From contig SXOO01000206.1 in the NCBI GenBank assembly GCA_005776725.1, positions 1 to 36,554 of the forward strand: a stretch of 36,554 nucleotides of DNA, written 5' to 3'. Each line of letters starts with the position of its first letter. Positions within the stretch are counted from its first letter, which is position 1. This document shows positions 8,219 to 17,000 of the stretch, piece by piece. The notes under the pieces were generated by a model. It saw nothing but the letters and a program-made list of their open reading frames with translations. It was not told the origin of the DNA and did not search any database. Position numbers and translations under genes: made by a program. This stretch comes from Pseudomonadota bacterium (GTDB lineage Bacteria > Myxococcota_A > UBA9042 > GCA-2863065).

Positions 8219-8907
8219 CGGTAGCCGTGCTGGTGGCCGGCTGCGGCGGCACCAGCGAGGCGGTGACGGCGTCGAACGTCTCGGCGGATCCGGTCACCGG
8301 AACGTCCGGGACCCGTGGGTTGCAGGAGATCCTGGAGGAGCTTGGGGCGGGCCTGGCGGCGCAGGCCTCCAGTATGGCCGACTGGACGCACCTGGTGGAG
8401 GCTCAAGCTCAGCTCATCGAAGAGCTGCAGAGTGAGGTGGCCGCGCTCAAGGCCCGTGGCGCGCGCTTGACCGCTGCGGAGACTGGAGTCGCCGACAATG
8501 CGGCCGAGATCGCCGCCGTAGATAAGGATGTCCGGGCGCTCACGAAAGAACTCGCGGGCGTCAGCACATCCGTCAGTCTCAACACCGAGTGTCCCGACGG
8601 CGCTGCGCGTGCGGGCCCCATCTGTGTGGATGTCGAGCCTGGAATGGCGAACAGCGGGTATCTGGCGCAGAGTCAGTGCATCATCAAGCGCGGCCGAATG
8701 TGCGAGTTGATGGACTACCGGTACGCTTGTACTTGGGTGATGGGACAGGAGCCGGGTCCGCATTGGGCGGGGGAGGTGGACACGCCCGAGCGTCCCTTCG
8801 TCTTCGTGGAGTTCGACTCAGAGTGTAATCCACTACTCAGCCAGGCTGCGAATGGCGACGCGAAGTCCTACCGCTGCTGCTACGACCGTCTCGCCCCAGT
8901 GGAATAG
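8194..8907 (+). CDS. Small coiled-coil lipoprotein with Cys-rich C-terminal domain
   Basis: The 237-residue protein begins MARHFEAVAVAVLVAGC, a lipoprotein signal with lipobox VAGC (Cys17). Residues ~42-128 have heptad-like Leu/Ala/Val spacing (LVEAQAQLIEELQSEVAALKARG and on), typical of a coiled-coil stalk that would oligomerise. From residue ~130 a Cys-rich head (CPDGAARAGPIC, QC, RMCELMDYRYAC, SECN, YRCCYDRLAPVE) holds about nine cysteines and is probably disulfide bonded; I do not recognise its family. The GTG start lies inside the preceding gene, overlapping it by 25 nt, and is preceded by an unusually strong AGGAGGAGG at 8181-8189. The two proteins are therefore likely made together, and may act together at the cell surface. 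A decayed partial copy lies just downstream. Confidence 0.75.
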   Translation: MARHFEAVAVAVLVAGCGGTSEAVTASNVSADPVTGTSGTRGLQEILEELGAGLAAQASSMADWTHLVEAQAQLIEELQSEVAALKARGARLTAAETGVADNAAEIAAVDKDVRALTKELAGVSTSVSLNTECPDGAARAGPICVDVEPGMANSGYLAQSQCIIKRGRMCELMDYRYACTWVMGQEPGPHWAGEVDTPERPFVFVEFDSECNPLLSQAANGDAKSYRCCYDRLAPVE

Positions 8908-9234
8908 GTCAATCAATCACCGCGGTCCTGCGGGCGGCGACCGCCGCACGCGACTTGCGAGCCACGGTCACCAGCGATCCCCAACGACTTCGCCGAGGAG
9001 TTCCTTTATTTAGTGACCACTCTCCAGAAGCTCAGCGTGGTGACGGCTCTCGCGCTGTCCGGCTGGACGAAGCTCGGGATAAGCCCACCGTGGAGTTGCA
9101 GGCCGAAGTGGCGGCGCTCAGGGCCCGCGGCGCGCGCTTGACCGATGCGGAGACTGGAAGCAGCAGCGGTAGGCCTTTGAGACGCCGCGCTGACGCCCGC
9201 GAGTTCATCTGACCGCCTCGCGCCCGTGGAGTAG
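8908..9234 (+). pseudogene. Decayed, internally deleted copy of the 8194 lipoprotein
   Basis: Around 9090-9165 the DNA encodes LQAEVAALRARGARLTDAETG, nearly identical to the coiled-coil segment of the preceding gene (LQSEVAALKARGARLTAAETG). The DNA at 9211-9234 reads DRLAPVE followed by a stop, matching the exact C-terminus of that gene (DRLAPVE, stop at 8905-8907). Between these two matches the whole Cys-rich head is missing, the frame is shifted, and no lipoprotein signal precedes the coil. Upstream, CTGTCCGGCTGGACGAAG near 9056 may correspond to the ADWTHLVE part of the parent. This is a tandem duplicate that lost its middle and start. The only open frame through it is short and lacks a ribosome-binding site, so it is not expected to make a working protein. 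Confidence 0.6.
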
Positions 9235-9415
9235 GCTGGCTGACGGCGACCGCGCGCGCCCCAAACCCCGCATCCGTTCGCCACGCCGCGCCTCCCCGGC
9301 GAGGCGACCAGGCAACACCAACCGAGCCAAGTTCAGAGACGCGGGAAGATCCGCCTCCTCACCCGCGCGTTACCAGGGGGCCGCCGTGCGGGCGGGTCAA
9401 CCTGGGAGCCCCTCG

Positions 9416-9976
9416 ATGAACCTCAAGCATTCCGTCTTTGCCCTCGCCATCGCCTTCACCGCCGTGGCCAACGCGGCCCCTCCGGGCGGCGTGTTCGCCC
9501 GGCGCGTGGTGGCCTGCCCGCCCCCGGAGCCTCAGATCACCGTGACTCCGCGGCGCCTCCCCGCCCGCGCGGAGCTCGAGTTCTCGTTGCGCATCGTCAG
9601 CGGCTCACGCGCCGGAGAGCTCGCCACCGGGCGAGTGACGATCCATCCCCGTGATCTCCCGCGTCATGGCAACGGCCTCGTCACCGCGAGCCGCTTCACC
9701 TTCAAGTACGCCGGAGAGACCTTTACCGAAGCCGACCTCGACGCGCCGGCCCAGGTCCGCCTGGAACGGGGGGAGCCGGTCGAGCTGATCGCGGTGGGGG
9801 GCCCCGGGCACCTGCGGTTCGGGTTCAGCGCCGGCTTCGATCGCGGGCAGTTCGGCCGCGCAGAGGAGCAATTCATAAACGCCGGCGAGCCCTACTTTGG
9901 CTATCTCGACCCAAGCACCTACGTGGACGGGGCCGGTCGCGTGTCCTTCCGCCGCCTGTTGGCGCGAGCCCGATAG
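9416..9976 (+). CDS. Exported protein of unknown function (186 aa)
   Basis: ATG 9416 begins MNLKHSVFALAIAFTAVANA, a clear Sec signal peptide with an ANA cleavage site, giving a mature protein of about 165 residues starting APPGGVFARR. GGGAG at 9404-9408 with a 7-nt spacer supports this start over an in-frame GTG at 9386. The mature sequence contains alternating hydrophobic strands (ITVTPRRLPARAELEFSLRIV, GRVTIHPRDLP) suggestive of a beta-rich domain. A later segment reads FINAGEPYFGYLDP. Only one Cys remains in the mature form. I do not recognise a family. It lies between lipoprotein genes with about 190 bp on its 3' side, and seems to be its own transcription unit. Confidence 0.6.
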   Translation: MNLKHSVFALAIAFTAVANAAPPGGVFARRVVACPPPEPQITVTPRRLPARAELEFSLRIVSGSRAGELATGRVTIHPRDLPRHGNGLVTASRFTFKYAGETFTEADLDAPAQVRLERGEPVELIAVGGPGHLRFGFSAGFDRGQFGRAEEQFINAGEPYFGYLDPSTYVDGAGRVSFRRLLARAR

Positions 9977-10060
9977 CAGGTGACCCGGAGCCTCTGGGCC
10001 GTCGCGGGCCGCTCCCCTCGGAATCTCGAGAAATAGCGTCGTGGACGGGCCAAGCGCCTC

Positions 10061-10089
10061 TTGACGCCCTACCCGGACCTTGCTCTCAT
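10061..10089 (+). promoter_or_regulatory. Candidate sigma70-type promoter for the 10168 gene
   Basis: TTGACG at 10061-10066 and TCTCAT at 10084-10089 are separated by exactly 17 nt. Transcription would start near 10096, giving a leader of about 70 nt. AAGGAGG at 10156-10162 is a strong ribosome-binding site 5 nt before GTG 10168. The rest of 9977-10167 holds nothing else recognisable. Confidence 0.45.
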
Positions 10090-10167
10090 TCACAGTGACC
10101 GTCGGTGTATCTCGGGTGGCTCACGCCCCGATAACCGAGCTCGACTGGCGGCGTCAAGGAGGCCCCT

Positions 10168-11937
10168 GTGCGTACTCGTCGGCTCTTGTTCGGACTTGCC
10201 ACTTCGGCTCTGGCGATCGCCTGCGAACCCGCCTCCTCCACCTCCACGGTCGTGGCCGATCCGCCGTATACCGGCAACGGCACCCCCAGCAGCGATCCGT
10301 TCGTCCCCAGTGAGTCAACGGGCCCCACCGACCCCGAGGGCACCCCCACCGAGGGCGATCCCGCGGCCACGGAGCCCGGAGACCCGGCAGACCCCGGAGA
10401 GACGGACCCCGGCGACCCCGGCGCTCCGGACCCCACCGACCCCGGCGAGGAAGATCCCACCGACCCCGGCGCTACCGACCCCACCGACCCCGGCGAGGTA
10501 GATCCCGACGAGGACCCGGGCACGCCCGTGGATCCGGGACCCGTAGACGACCCCACTGACCCCGCCGAAGTCCCGGTCGAGCAGACCCAGGACCAGCTCT
10601 CGCCGGAGGATCAGGCCAAGGTCGACACGCTGCGCGACGCGATCTTCAACGGCCTCGACATCGGGCGCACTCACTTCGCCGACACGATCGACGGCGTGCT
10701 GCTCGAGAACGACGTCCCGGCAGACAACATCGACGACGGCCTCTCCGAGGACGCGGGCCTGTCCGAGCCCCTCGTCGACTGCCCCTTCGTCACCTACGCG
10801 GCGAACTACGCCTCGCAGGGGGCCACCTGCGATTACCTCGTCGACCTCGCCAAGGTCGACGCCTACGCCAAGCTGTCCGCCGCGCTCGACGAGGCGCCGG
10901 CCGATAACGAGCTGAACAGCGCCTTCCCCGAAGAGGCGCTGTTCTGGCGAGAGCAGGGCGCGCAGAGCGGCATCGAGGAGCTCCGCGTGGAGCTGCGAGC
11001 CGCCATGCTCGCGGTGCAGTCGTGCAACGCGCAGCCCACTCCCACCGAGAGCGCCGCCGTGAAGGGCAACCTCGTGGGCCGCAAGCTGTTCGCCGAGCGC
11101 ATGAACCACTGGCTCACGTCCAAGGGGCACACGGCGGACTACCCCACGATGTCCAAGCCGATCAACGTGTGCAACCTGAACCAGTCGCTGCTGGATCCCG
11201 TTCGCAAGGACGCGTACGACCGCGTCGACGTGGCCATCGACGCGAACCCGCTGTGCGAGGGCTACAACGCCCCCACCCTGGACGAGCAGAACCAGTTCGC
11301 CCAAGCGGAGATCGACTTCGCCACGCAGGTGCAGGCCGGGATCGGCGACGAGTACTCGATCGCCGCGGTGAAGGTGTTCCGCGTGGTCCCGTGCGCTGTC
11401 TCCGACCCGCTCGTCGTCGACCTCGACGGAGACGGGATCGAGATCCTGCCCATCGAGCGAGGCGTCAACTTCGACCTCTGGTCCAACGAGCACGCCGTTG
11501 CTGTGGCCTGGCCCCACCCGGATGACGCGTTCCTGGTCCTTGACGTGGACGCAGACGGCTCCGTCGTGAACGGTTCCGAGCTGCTCGGCGACATCGACGG
11601 GCACTCGGCCAACGGCTTCGACAAGCTCGCCAGCCTCGACCACATCTCGGCCGGCGGCGACGGCGATGGCCACATCACGTCACGCGACGCCGCCTATCAG
11701 CGCCTCCGCGTCTGGCAGGACCGCGACACCAACGGGCGCGTCTCCGACGGCGAGCTGCTCGGCCTCGACACCGTCGGGCTCGAGTCGATCCCCACGCGGG
11801 CGGCCGCGTCCACCCTGCAGGCGGGCGGCTGCAACATCGCCGAGGCCACGCACGCCACCACCGCGACCGGCTCCATGCTGGTGGGCGACGTCTACCTCCG
11901 CACGGCACCCTGGCCGCGCCTGTCCGCCGCGCGCTGA
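10168..11937 (+). CDS. Lipoprotein with Asp-Pro repeat linker and EF-hand-like Ca-binding motifs
   Basis: The GTG start at 10168 follows AAGGAGG and begins MRTRRLLFGLATSALAIAC, a lipoprotein signal (Cys19). Residues ~30-135 form a low-complexity Asp/Pro/Gly/Thr linker whose core is an eight-residue DPTDPGxx repeat. Residues ~140-400 are a helical domain with several Cys and no family I recognise. The C-terminal ~180 residues carry Asp-rich loops of Ca-binding type: DLDGDGIEI (~417), DVDADGSVVNGSELLGD (~458) and GGDGDGHITS...DRDTNGRVSDGELLGLD (~496-534). The last is arranged like an EF-hand pair, and similar loops are known from secreted Ca-binding proteins of RTX or dockerin style. Expected location is the cell surface, with the acidic linker spanning the envelope or extending outward. 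It appears to be a single-gene unit with its own promoter. The function beyond probable calcium binding is unknown. Confidence 0.75.
   Translation: MRTRRLLFGLATSALAIACEPASSTSTVVADPPYTGNGTPSSDPFVPSESTGPTDPEGTPTEGDPAATEPGDPADPGETDPGDPGAPDPTDPGEEDPTDPGATDPTDPGEVDPDEDPGTPVDPGPVDDPTDPAEVPVEQTQDQLSPEDQAKVDTLRDAIFNGLDIGRTHFADTIDGVLLENDVPADNIDDGLSEDAGLSEPLVDCPFVTYAANYASQGATCDYLVDLAKVDAYAKLSAALDEAPADNELNSAFPEEALFWREQGAQSGIEELRVELRAAMLAVQSCNAQPTPTESAAVKGNLVGRKLFAERMNHWLTSKGHTADYPTMSKPINVCNLNQSLLDPVRKDAYDRVDVAIDANPLCEGYNAPTLDEQNQFAQAEIDFATQVQAGIGDEYSIAAVKVFRVVPCAVSDPLVVDLDGDGIEILPIERGVNFDLWSNEHAVAVAWPHPDDAFLVLDVDADGSVVNGSELLGDIDGHSANGFDKLASLDHISAGGDGDGHITSRDAAYQRLRVWQDRDTNGRVSDGELLGLDTVGLESIPTRAAASTLQAGGCNIAEATHATTATGSMLVGDVYLRTAPWPRLSAAR
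10378..10567 (+). repeat. Asp-Pro coding tandem repeat with 24-bp period
   Basis: Copies of a GACCCCACCGACCCCGGCG-like unit start at 10429, 10453 and 10477, with a diverged fourth at 10501; each encodes DPTDPGxx. Looser DPG/DPT repeats extend to both sides. The near-identity at DNA level suggests recent slippage and possible length variation among strains without frameshift, because the unit is eight codons. Confidence 0.7.
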
Positions 11938-12035
11938 GAGTCCGCGCCGCGCGCTTGGCCGGGGCCCCCGCCGCCCCGCAGCGGTTCACGCCGCGCAGTC
12001 GCGCTTCTGAGACCATCACACTGAACTCCACCGGT

Positions 12036-12062
12036 GGAACTCCCGGGCGAAACGCGTAACCT
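12036..12062 (+). promoter_or_regulatory. Candidate promoter giving a near-leaderless mRNA for the 12069 gene
   Basis: TAACCT at 12057-12062 fits a -10 (TAnnnT) and ends 6 nt before ATG 12069. There is no ribosome-binding site before that ATG, so translation may be leaderless. GGAAC at 12036-12040 is the -35 core used by many ECF sigma factors, but its spacing to CGT at 12055 is about 14 nt, slightly short. The rest of 11938-12068 holds only GC-rich sequence. Confidence 0.3.
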
Positions 12063-12068
12063 GCGCGG

Positions 12069-14030
12069 ATGCGCGCTCTCGTCTTCGCCTGCTTCGTCGC
12101 GTCGTGTGCCGCCCCCAACGACACCGTCGTGTCGCTCGATTGCCGCCGCGCCGAGGCCGAGTGCGCCCCGGGCTTCCTCTGCGTCGCCACGCAGACCGGC
12201 CAGTGGACCTGCATCCCCGATCTGAACGCGGACCAGGACACCACCGAGCCACCACAAGACACGCAACCGGTCACCGACCTCGGGGCCCCGCCGGAGGATC
12301 TGGACGCACCCGAGGCGGTCGAGGACATCAGCCCGGACGTGGAGGAGAGCCCGCCGCCCGACGTGGGCCCCGAGCCCGACCTCTACACCCCGGACACCCC
12401 GGACACGCAGCCGGTCCCGGAAGACGTGCCGCCGGTGGAGGAGGACCTCTTCCAGCCAGAGCCTGACGTGCCCGACGTTCCCGAAGTGCCCCCCGTGCCA
12501 CCGGCGCTCACGCTGGTCATCGCTGACGAGATCCTGAGTGGGTTCGTGCAGTTGCCGGTGAACGTCCAGGCCCAGCGGCCGCTCGTGGGCGTTGAGTTCC
12601 AGGTCGATGGGATCACGGTCGGGACAGACATCATTCCGCCTTACGGCGTCTCCGTGAACACCGCGCTCTTCAAAGATGGACCGCACACCGTCACGGCCTC
12701 CACGGTCGACACCCTCGGCCTCACCGCCAGCGACAGCGTGGGAGTGGTCTTCGACAATACTGCCCCGTCCTTCACGTCCGTGGTCCCGGCGGCGGGCGCC
12801 ACCGTGTTCTACGAAGACGGCCCGTTCGTAATGACCGCCTCCCTGGCAGACACCCAGAGCCTCGACAAGGTCACGTTCCGGGCGAACGGCGTACTCCTGG
12901 GCGAGCTGTCGACGCCGCCGTTCGCTGCCACGTCCGAGTGGGGGCCTCTGCTCGTGAGCCCCGACGCGCTGCCGAAGGGCGTACACGTCGAGGTCAGCGC
13001 CCAAGATCAGCTGGGTCAGGTCACCACGGTCACGCATGACGTCGAGGTCCACACGCGGGGCGCGTGGGTATTCAAGACCTTGGGCGAGATCTGGAGCGGC
13101 CCGGTCGCCCTGCCGGACGGTCGCGTGGTCTTCGGGAACCAGGACGACAAGGTGTACGCCGTCGCTGCCGACGGCACCCAGTCGTGGGTGTGGAGCGCCG
13201 GGAGCGACGTCAACGTGTCGCCCGCGGTGGACGCGGACCACCAGCGGATCTACGTCGGCACGCTCACGGGCCGCCTCGCCGCGCTCGGCTTCAGCGGCAA
13301 CCCGCTCTGGACCTTGGAGCTCGCGTCCCCCGTTGCGGCCAGCCCCTCAGTGGGCGGAGACCGGCTCGCGGTCGCCACCTTCGACGGCAACGTGCGCCTC
13401 CTCGAAGGCGTCAACGGCGGGACGGTGTGGACCCACAAGCTCCCTGACTTCCTGAGCGCTCGGCCTGCCGTCACGTCGGACGGGCTGGTGCTGGTGGGCT
13501 GCCAGGACCACACGTTCTATGCGCTCAAAGACGGGGTGTTGGCCTGGGCCGTGCCCACGGGTGAGCAGGTCTGGAGCGCGCCGGTGGTGGGCCCGAACGG
13601 CGCGATCACCTTTGGGTCGAACGACGGGTGGATCTACTCGGTCACGAAGTCGGGCGGGCCCCTCTGGGCGCACCAGCTCGATGGGCAGTTCTGGGGCGCG
13701 ATCGTGCTCTCGTCCGACCAGGCGATCTACGCCGCGTCCACCGACAAGCGCCTCTACAAGCTCGACGCCGACGACGGCACCACGCTCTGGAACACCAAGC
13801 TCGGCGGCTTCACCTACGCGGCGGTGGCCGAGGGGCCGGACGACACCGTCTACATCGGGACCACGGCCGGCGTGCTCTACGGGCTGGACGCGGCGACGGG
13901 CGAGGTGCGGATGGAGTTCCCGGTGGGTGGCACCATCCACGGGCCGCCGGTGGTCGTGGGGGATCGGGTCATCGTGGGGAGCACGGCGCGCGATCTCAAG
14001 GCCGTGTGGCGGTGGGGCGCGGGTCTCTGA
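12069..14030 (+). CDS. Lipoprotein with two Ig-like domains and a C-terminal PQQ-type beta-propeller
   Basis: MRALVFACFVASC is a short lipoprotein signal (lipobox VASC, Cys13). It is followed by a small Cys-containing segment (CRRAEAECAPGFLC) and a strongly acidic Asp/Glu/Pro/Val linker at residues ~55-150 (PDVPDVPEVPPV). Residues ~155-235 and ~236-335 look like two Ig-like domains (VGVEFQVDGITVG, DKVTFRANGVLLG). From ~338 to the end there are about eight propeller blades of the PQQ/YVTN type, with repeated W-G/GxxYALD, VYAVAADGTQSWVW, IYVGTLTGRLAAL, IYSVTKSGGPLWA, LYKLDADDGTTLW and LYGLDAATGEVRME. In such proteins the propeller usually serves as a binding scaffold; residues that would bind PQQ or make a dehydrogenase are not evident. 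The next gene lies tail to tail, 28 bp away. Surface location and a binding role are inferred. Confidence 0.8.
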   Translation: MRALVFACFVASCAAPNDTVVSLDCRRAEAECAPGFLCVATQTGQWTCIPDLNADQDTTEPPQDTQPVTDLGAPPEDLDAPEAVEDISPDVEESPPPDVGPEPDLYTPDTPDTQPVPEDVPPVEEDLFQPEPDVPDVPEVPPVPPALTLVIADEILSGFVQLPVNVQAQRPLVGVEFQVDGITVGTDIIPPYGVSVNTALFKDGPHTVTASTVDTLGLTASDSVGVVFDNTAPSFTSVVPAAGATVFYEDGPFVMTASLADTQSLDKVTFRANGVLLGELSTPPFAATSEWGPLLVSPDALPKGVHVEVSAQDQLGQVTTVTHDVEVHTRGAWVFKTLGEIWSGPVALPDGRVVFGNQDDKVYAVAADGTQSWVWSAGSDVNVSPAVDADHQRIYVGTLTGRLAALGFSGNPLWTLELASPVAASPSVGGDRLAVATFDGNVRLLEGVNGGTVWTHKLPDFLSARPAVTSDGLVLVGCQDHTFYALKDGVLAWAVPTGEQVWSAPVVGPNGAITFGSNDGWIYSVTKSGGPLWAHQLDGQFWGAIVLSSDQAIYAASTDKRLYKLDADDGTTLWNTKLGGFTYAAVAEGPDDTVYIGTTAGVLYGLDAATGEVRMEFPVGGTIHGPPVVVGDRVIVGSTARDLKAVWRWGAGL

Positions 14031-14058
14031 CCTTCCCCGAGGGACCCCCAGGGGACGC

Positions 14059-17000
14059 TCAAGGGACGTAACAGAGGATGCCGTCCGCCTTGTAGCCTTT
14101 GCTGAGCAGCGCCGTCGCTTCGCTGGATGACGCAGTGGCCGTGTGGTCCGTGGCTGCGTCGTTGATGAGGCGCACCAGGGTCCGCGGTGTGCCCCCGCCC
14201 GAGCTCGTGGCGCAATAACCCAGGAGCGACCCGCCAGTGAAGCCTTCGGGCAGCTGCTGCCCCGCCGCGTGCAGGCGGTAGTCTGTGCAGGTGGCGCAGT
14301 ACGACTGGTAGAGCCCTACGCGTCCGGGTCCCCCTTCCGTGTAGACCACGAAGGTCGACCCCTCCGAGGTCCAGCCTGGGAAGCCGGTCGGGTTCACCGA
14401 GAACGCCGAGTCGAGGTCTGCACCCGACGACCAGAGGAAGCGGAAGACAGGCTGCGTGCCGGGCGGACAGACGGAGGGCCCGTCGACGACGTCGTCGCAG
14501 TTGTCGTCCGCCGCGTTGCAGATCTCCAGAGCACCGGGATACGAGTCGGGGTTCTTGTCGTTGCAGTCTCCGCCCGCAGGGGCGTCCCACTCCGGGCCCG
14601 GCGAGGCGCAGGCGCACACGCCCACACCGTCCCCGAAGCCGTCGTTGTCGCCGTCCTGCCAATACACCGCACACCCGACCGCCTCGCCCTCGTCCGTCTG
14701 GCCGTCGCAGTCGTCGTCTACGCCGTTGCACTTCTCCAGCGAGTACGAGTTCTGCTCGTTGTTGCCGTCGTTGCAGTCCCCGGCGCTGGAAGCCAGGTAG
14801 GGGTACTCTGGCGCGCAGAGGCACTCGGGCGCGCCCGTGCCCTCCCCGTCGAGGTCGCCGTCTGCGTAGTACTGCGTGCACCCGGTGGCGGGCACCTCGT
14901 CAGTGAACCCGTCGCAGTCGTCGTCTACGCTGTTACACGCCTCGATGTCCCCGTTGAGCTTGGGCCCGGAGACGCAGCCGAGCAGGTTGTCGCACTGATC
15001 GAGGGTGCACCCGGAGCCGTCCTCGCAAGAGACCTCGTCGAGGCACGGCGTCCCCTTCGCCGCGGTGAAGCGAGCTGCGCCGATCTCTGCCGTGTTACCG
15101 AGGCTGTCCGTGGCGAGCACCGACACCCGGTGGGCGCAAGGCGTGAGCCCCTTGAGGCTCGCGGTGCCGTGGAACGAGACGGCGCTACACTGGCTGCCGC
15201 CCGCCAGCGCCGCGCACGCGTCGGGGGCGGCGATCCCCGCCTCGAGGTGGCTGGTGGCCACCGGCTTGCCGTCGATGAGGAGCGTGAGGCCCTCGATCCC
15301 GTCGCTGTCAGCCACCCAGCCGCTCACGCTGAGCGTCCCGGTGACCACCGCGTCCAGCGCTGGCGCCTGCAGCGCGCCAAATGGCGGCAGCTGCTTACGG
15401 ATCGCCGCTGCGGCGGCTGACACCGTGGCGAAGTCGCCGTGCAAGAGATACACGCGCGCCGACACCGAAGAACCCGCGGCGCCGGAGGGCGCGAGGGCCA
15501 CCGGCGGGATGGACGCCACGCCGATGAGGCCCGTGTCGCGCCAGACCGCCCGGAACGTGGTGAAGCCGCTCTCGACGAGGAGCCCCACGCCGTGGCTTCG
15601 GGTGGCATCCTGGATCGCCACGAAGCCGCCGGGGCTCTCGAATGTAGCGATCATGCTGCCGTCCGGCTGGGGCTTGTTGATCGCGATAGTGGTGCCGTTC
15701 GCGTCGACCACCTGGACCATCGGGTGAGCGCCCGCGTGGTTGCCGTGCACCATCGGGAGCTCTGCGGGGAGCGCCCCATGCGCCTGGGTGCCTACGTTCT
15801 GCAGGGTCATCGAGAGCTCCACGGCGGTGAGGCCGCCAGCGGCGACCATCCGCACGGACTGGCGATAACGGAGGTCCGACTGAAGCCCCGACTTCGCGGT
15901 GTCGAGGCAGCCGGAGCTGGCGCATCCCGGGTCCGCCCAGTCCGGGTTGAATTGGAGGAGGAGGAGGCCGGTCTCGATCCGGGCGTTCTCCGCGGTGAAG
16001 GTCTCGAGGGTTGGCAGCGTGGCGCACTCGTTGGGGCCGAGCACTGGGTGCCATCCGGAGAAGGCGCGCGTGGCGGGGCAGCTGGGCGTGGCGCCGCCGC
16101 AGCCGGCCGACGCGGCGCATCCCTGAAACTCCCGGTACGAATCGCCCACGGCCACTCGCACACCGCGGCCCGGCGCGGCGTCGAGCACGTTGCCCGGGCC
16201 GAGCCCCGCGCCGTCCTCCACGGGCCCGAGGCCCAGGATCACGCCGCCCGTGGACCGGCGCACCCCCACCTTGAGATTGTTCGTGGTGTCGATGAGGTAG
16301 TCGTCGGCCAGACCGCCGGCCGGGATGGACTCGAGCGCCGGAGGGGGCACGAGGTCCGGCATGCGAGGCAGGGTGCCAGGCACCGGGATGTCGGCACAGA
16401 CCAGCTTGCATTGCCCGGCCACGCACGTTAGCGGGTCGCAGGTGCCACAGCTCCCGCCGCAGCCGTTGTCTCCGCACTTGTTGGCACCGCAGAACGGGGT
16501 GCAGCAGGTGCCGGTGTCCAGCTTGCAATGCGACGCGCCCGGACAGATGCAGTCTTCTGAGCAGGTCTTGCAGTTCTCGAGCTTGATGGCGGAGCAGATC
16601 GCGTCGCCGCAGGCCCCTCCCTCCAAGGCGCAGAGCCCCAGCTCGTTGCAGGTGAGGGGGAGCTTGCAGTCCCCGCACGAGCCACCGCAACCGTCGTCTC
16701 CGCACTCCTGGTCCACGCAGCTCGGGAGGCAGCATGCCCCGGACAGGCACACCGCCGGCGCGGGGCATACACAGTCCGCGCAGTCAGCGCACGTCTCCCC
16801 GGGATCACAGGTGGCGTTGCCGCAGACGGCCGGCGCCACACAGACTCCCAGCGCGCACTCGTTGTCTACGGGGCACTCGCCGCACGAGGCGCCACAGCCG
16901 TCATCGCCACACGCCATCGCGTCGCAGCTGGGCTTGCACCCCGCGGGCAGGACCACGACGCCCACGTCGGTGGCCACGGCCGACTCGACGCAGACGCCCT

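Noticed and set aside
9386..9415. GTG 9386 as start of the 9416 gene
   Set aside because: ATG 9416 has a good GGGAG site and directly opens the signal peptide.
10429..10524. CRISPR-like regular spacing
   Set aside because: The repeat is contiguous and in frame with a coding low-complexity linker; there are no spacers and no cas genes.
14031..14058. Possible bidirectional terminator between the convergent 12069 and 14059 genes
   Set aside because: Only a 4-bp CCCC/GGGG pairing is seen and there is no T-run on either side.
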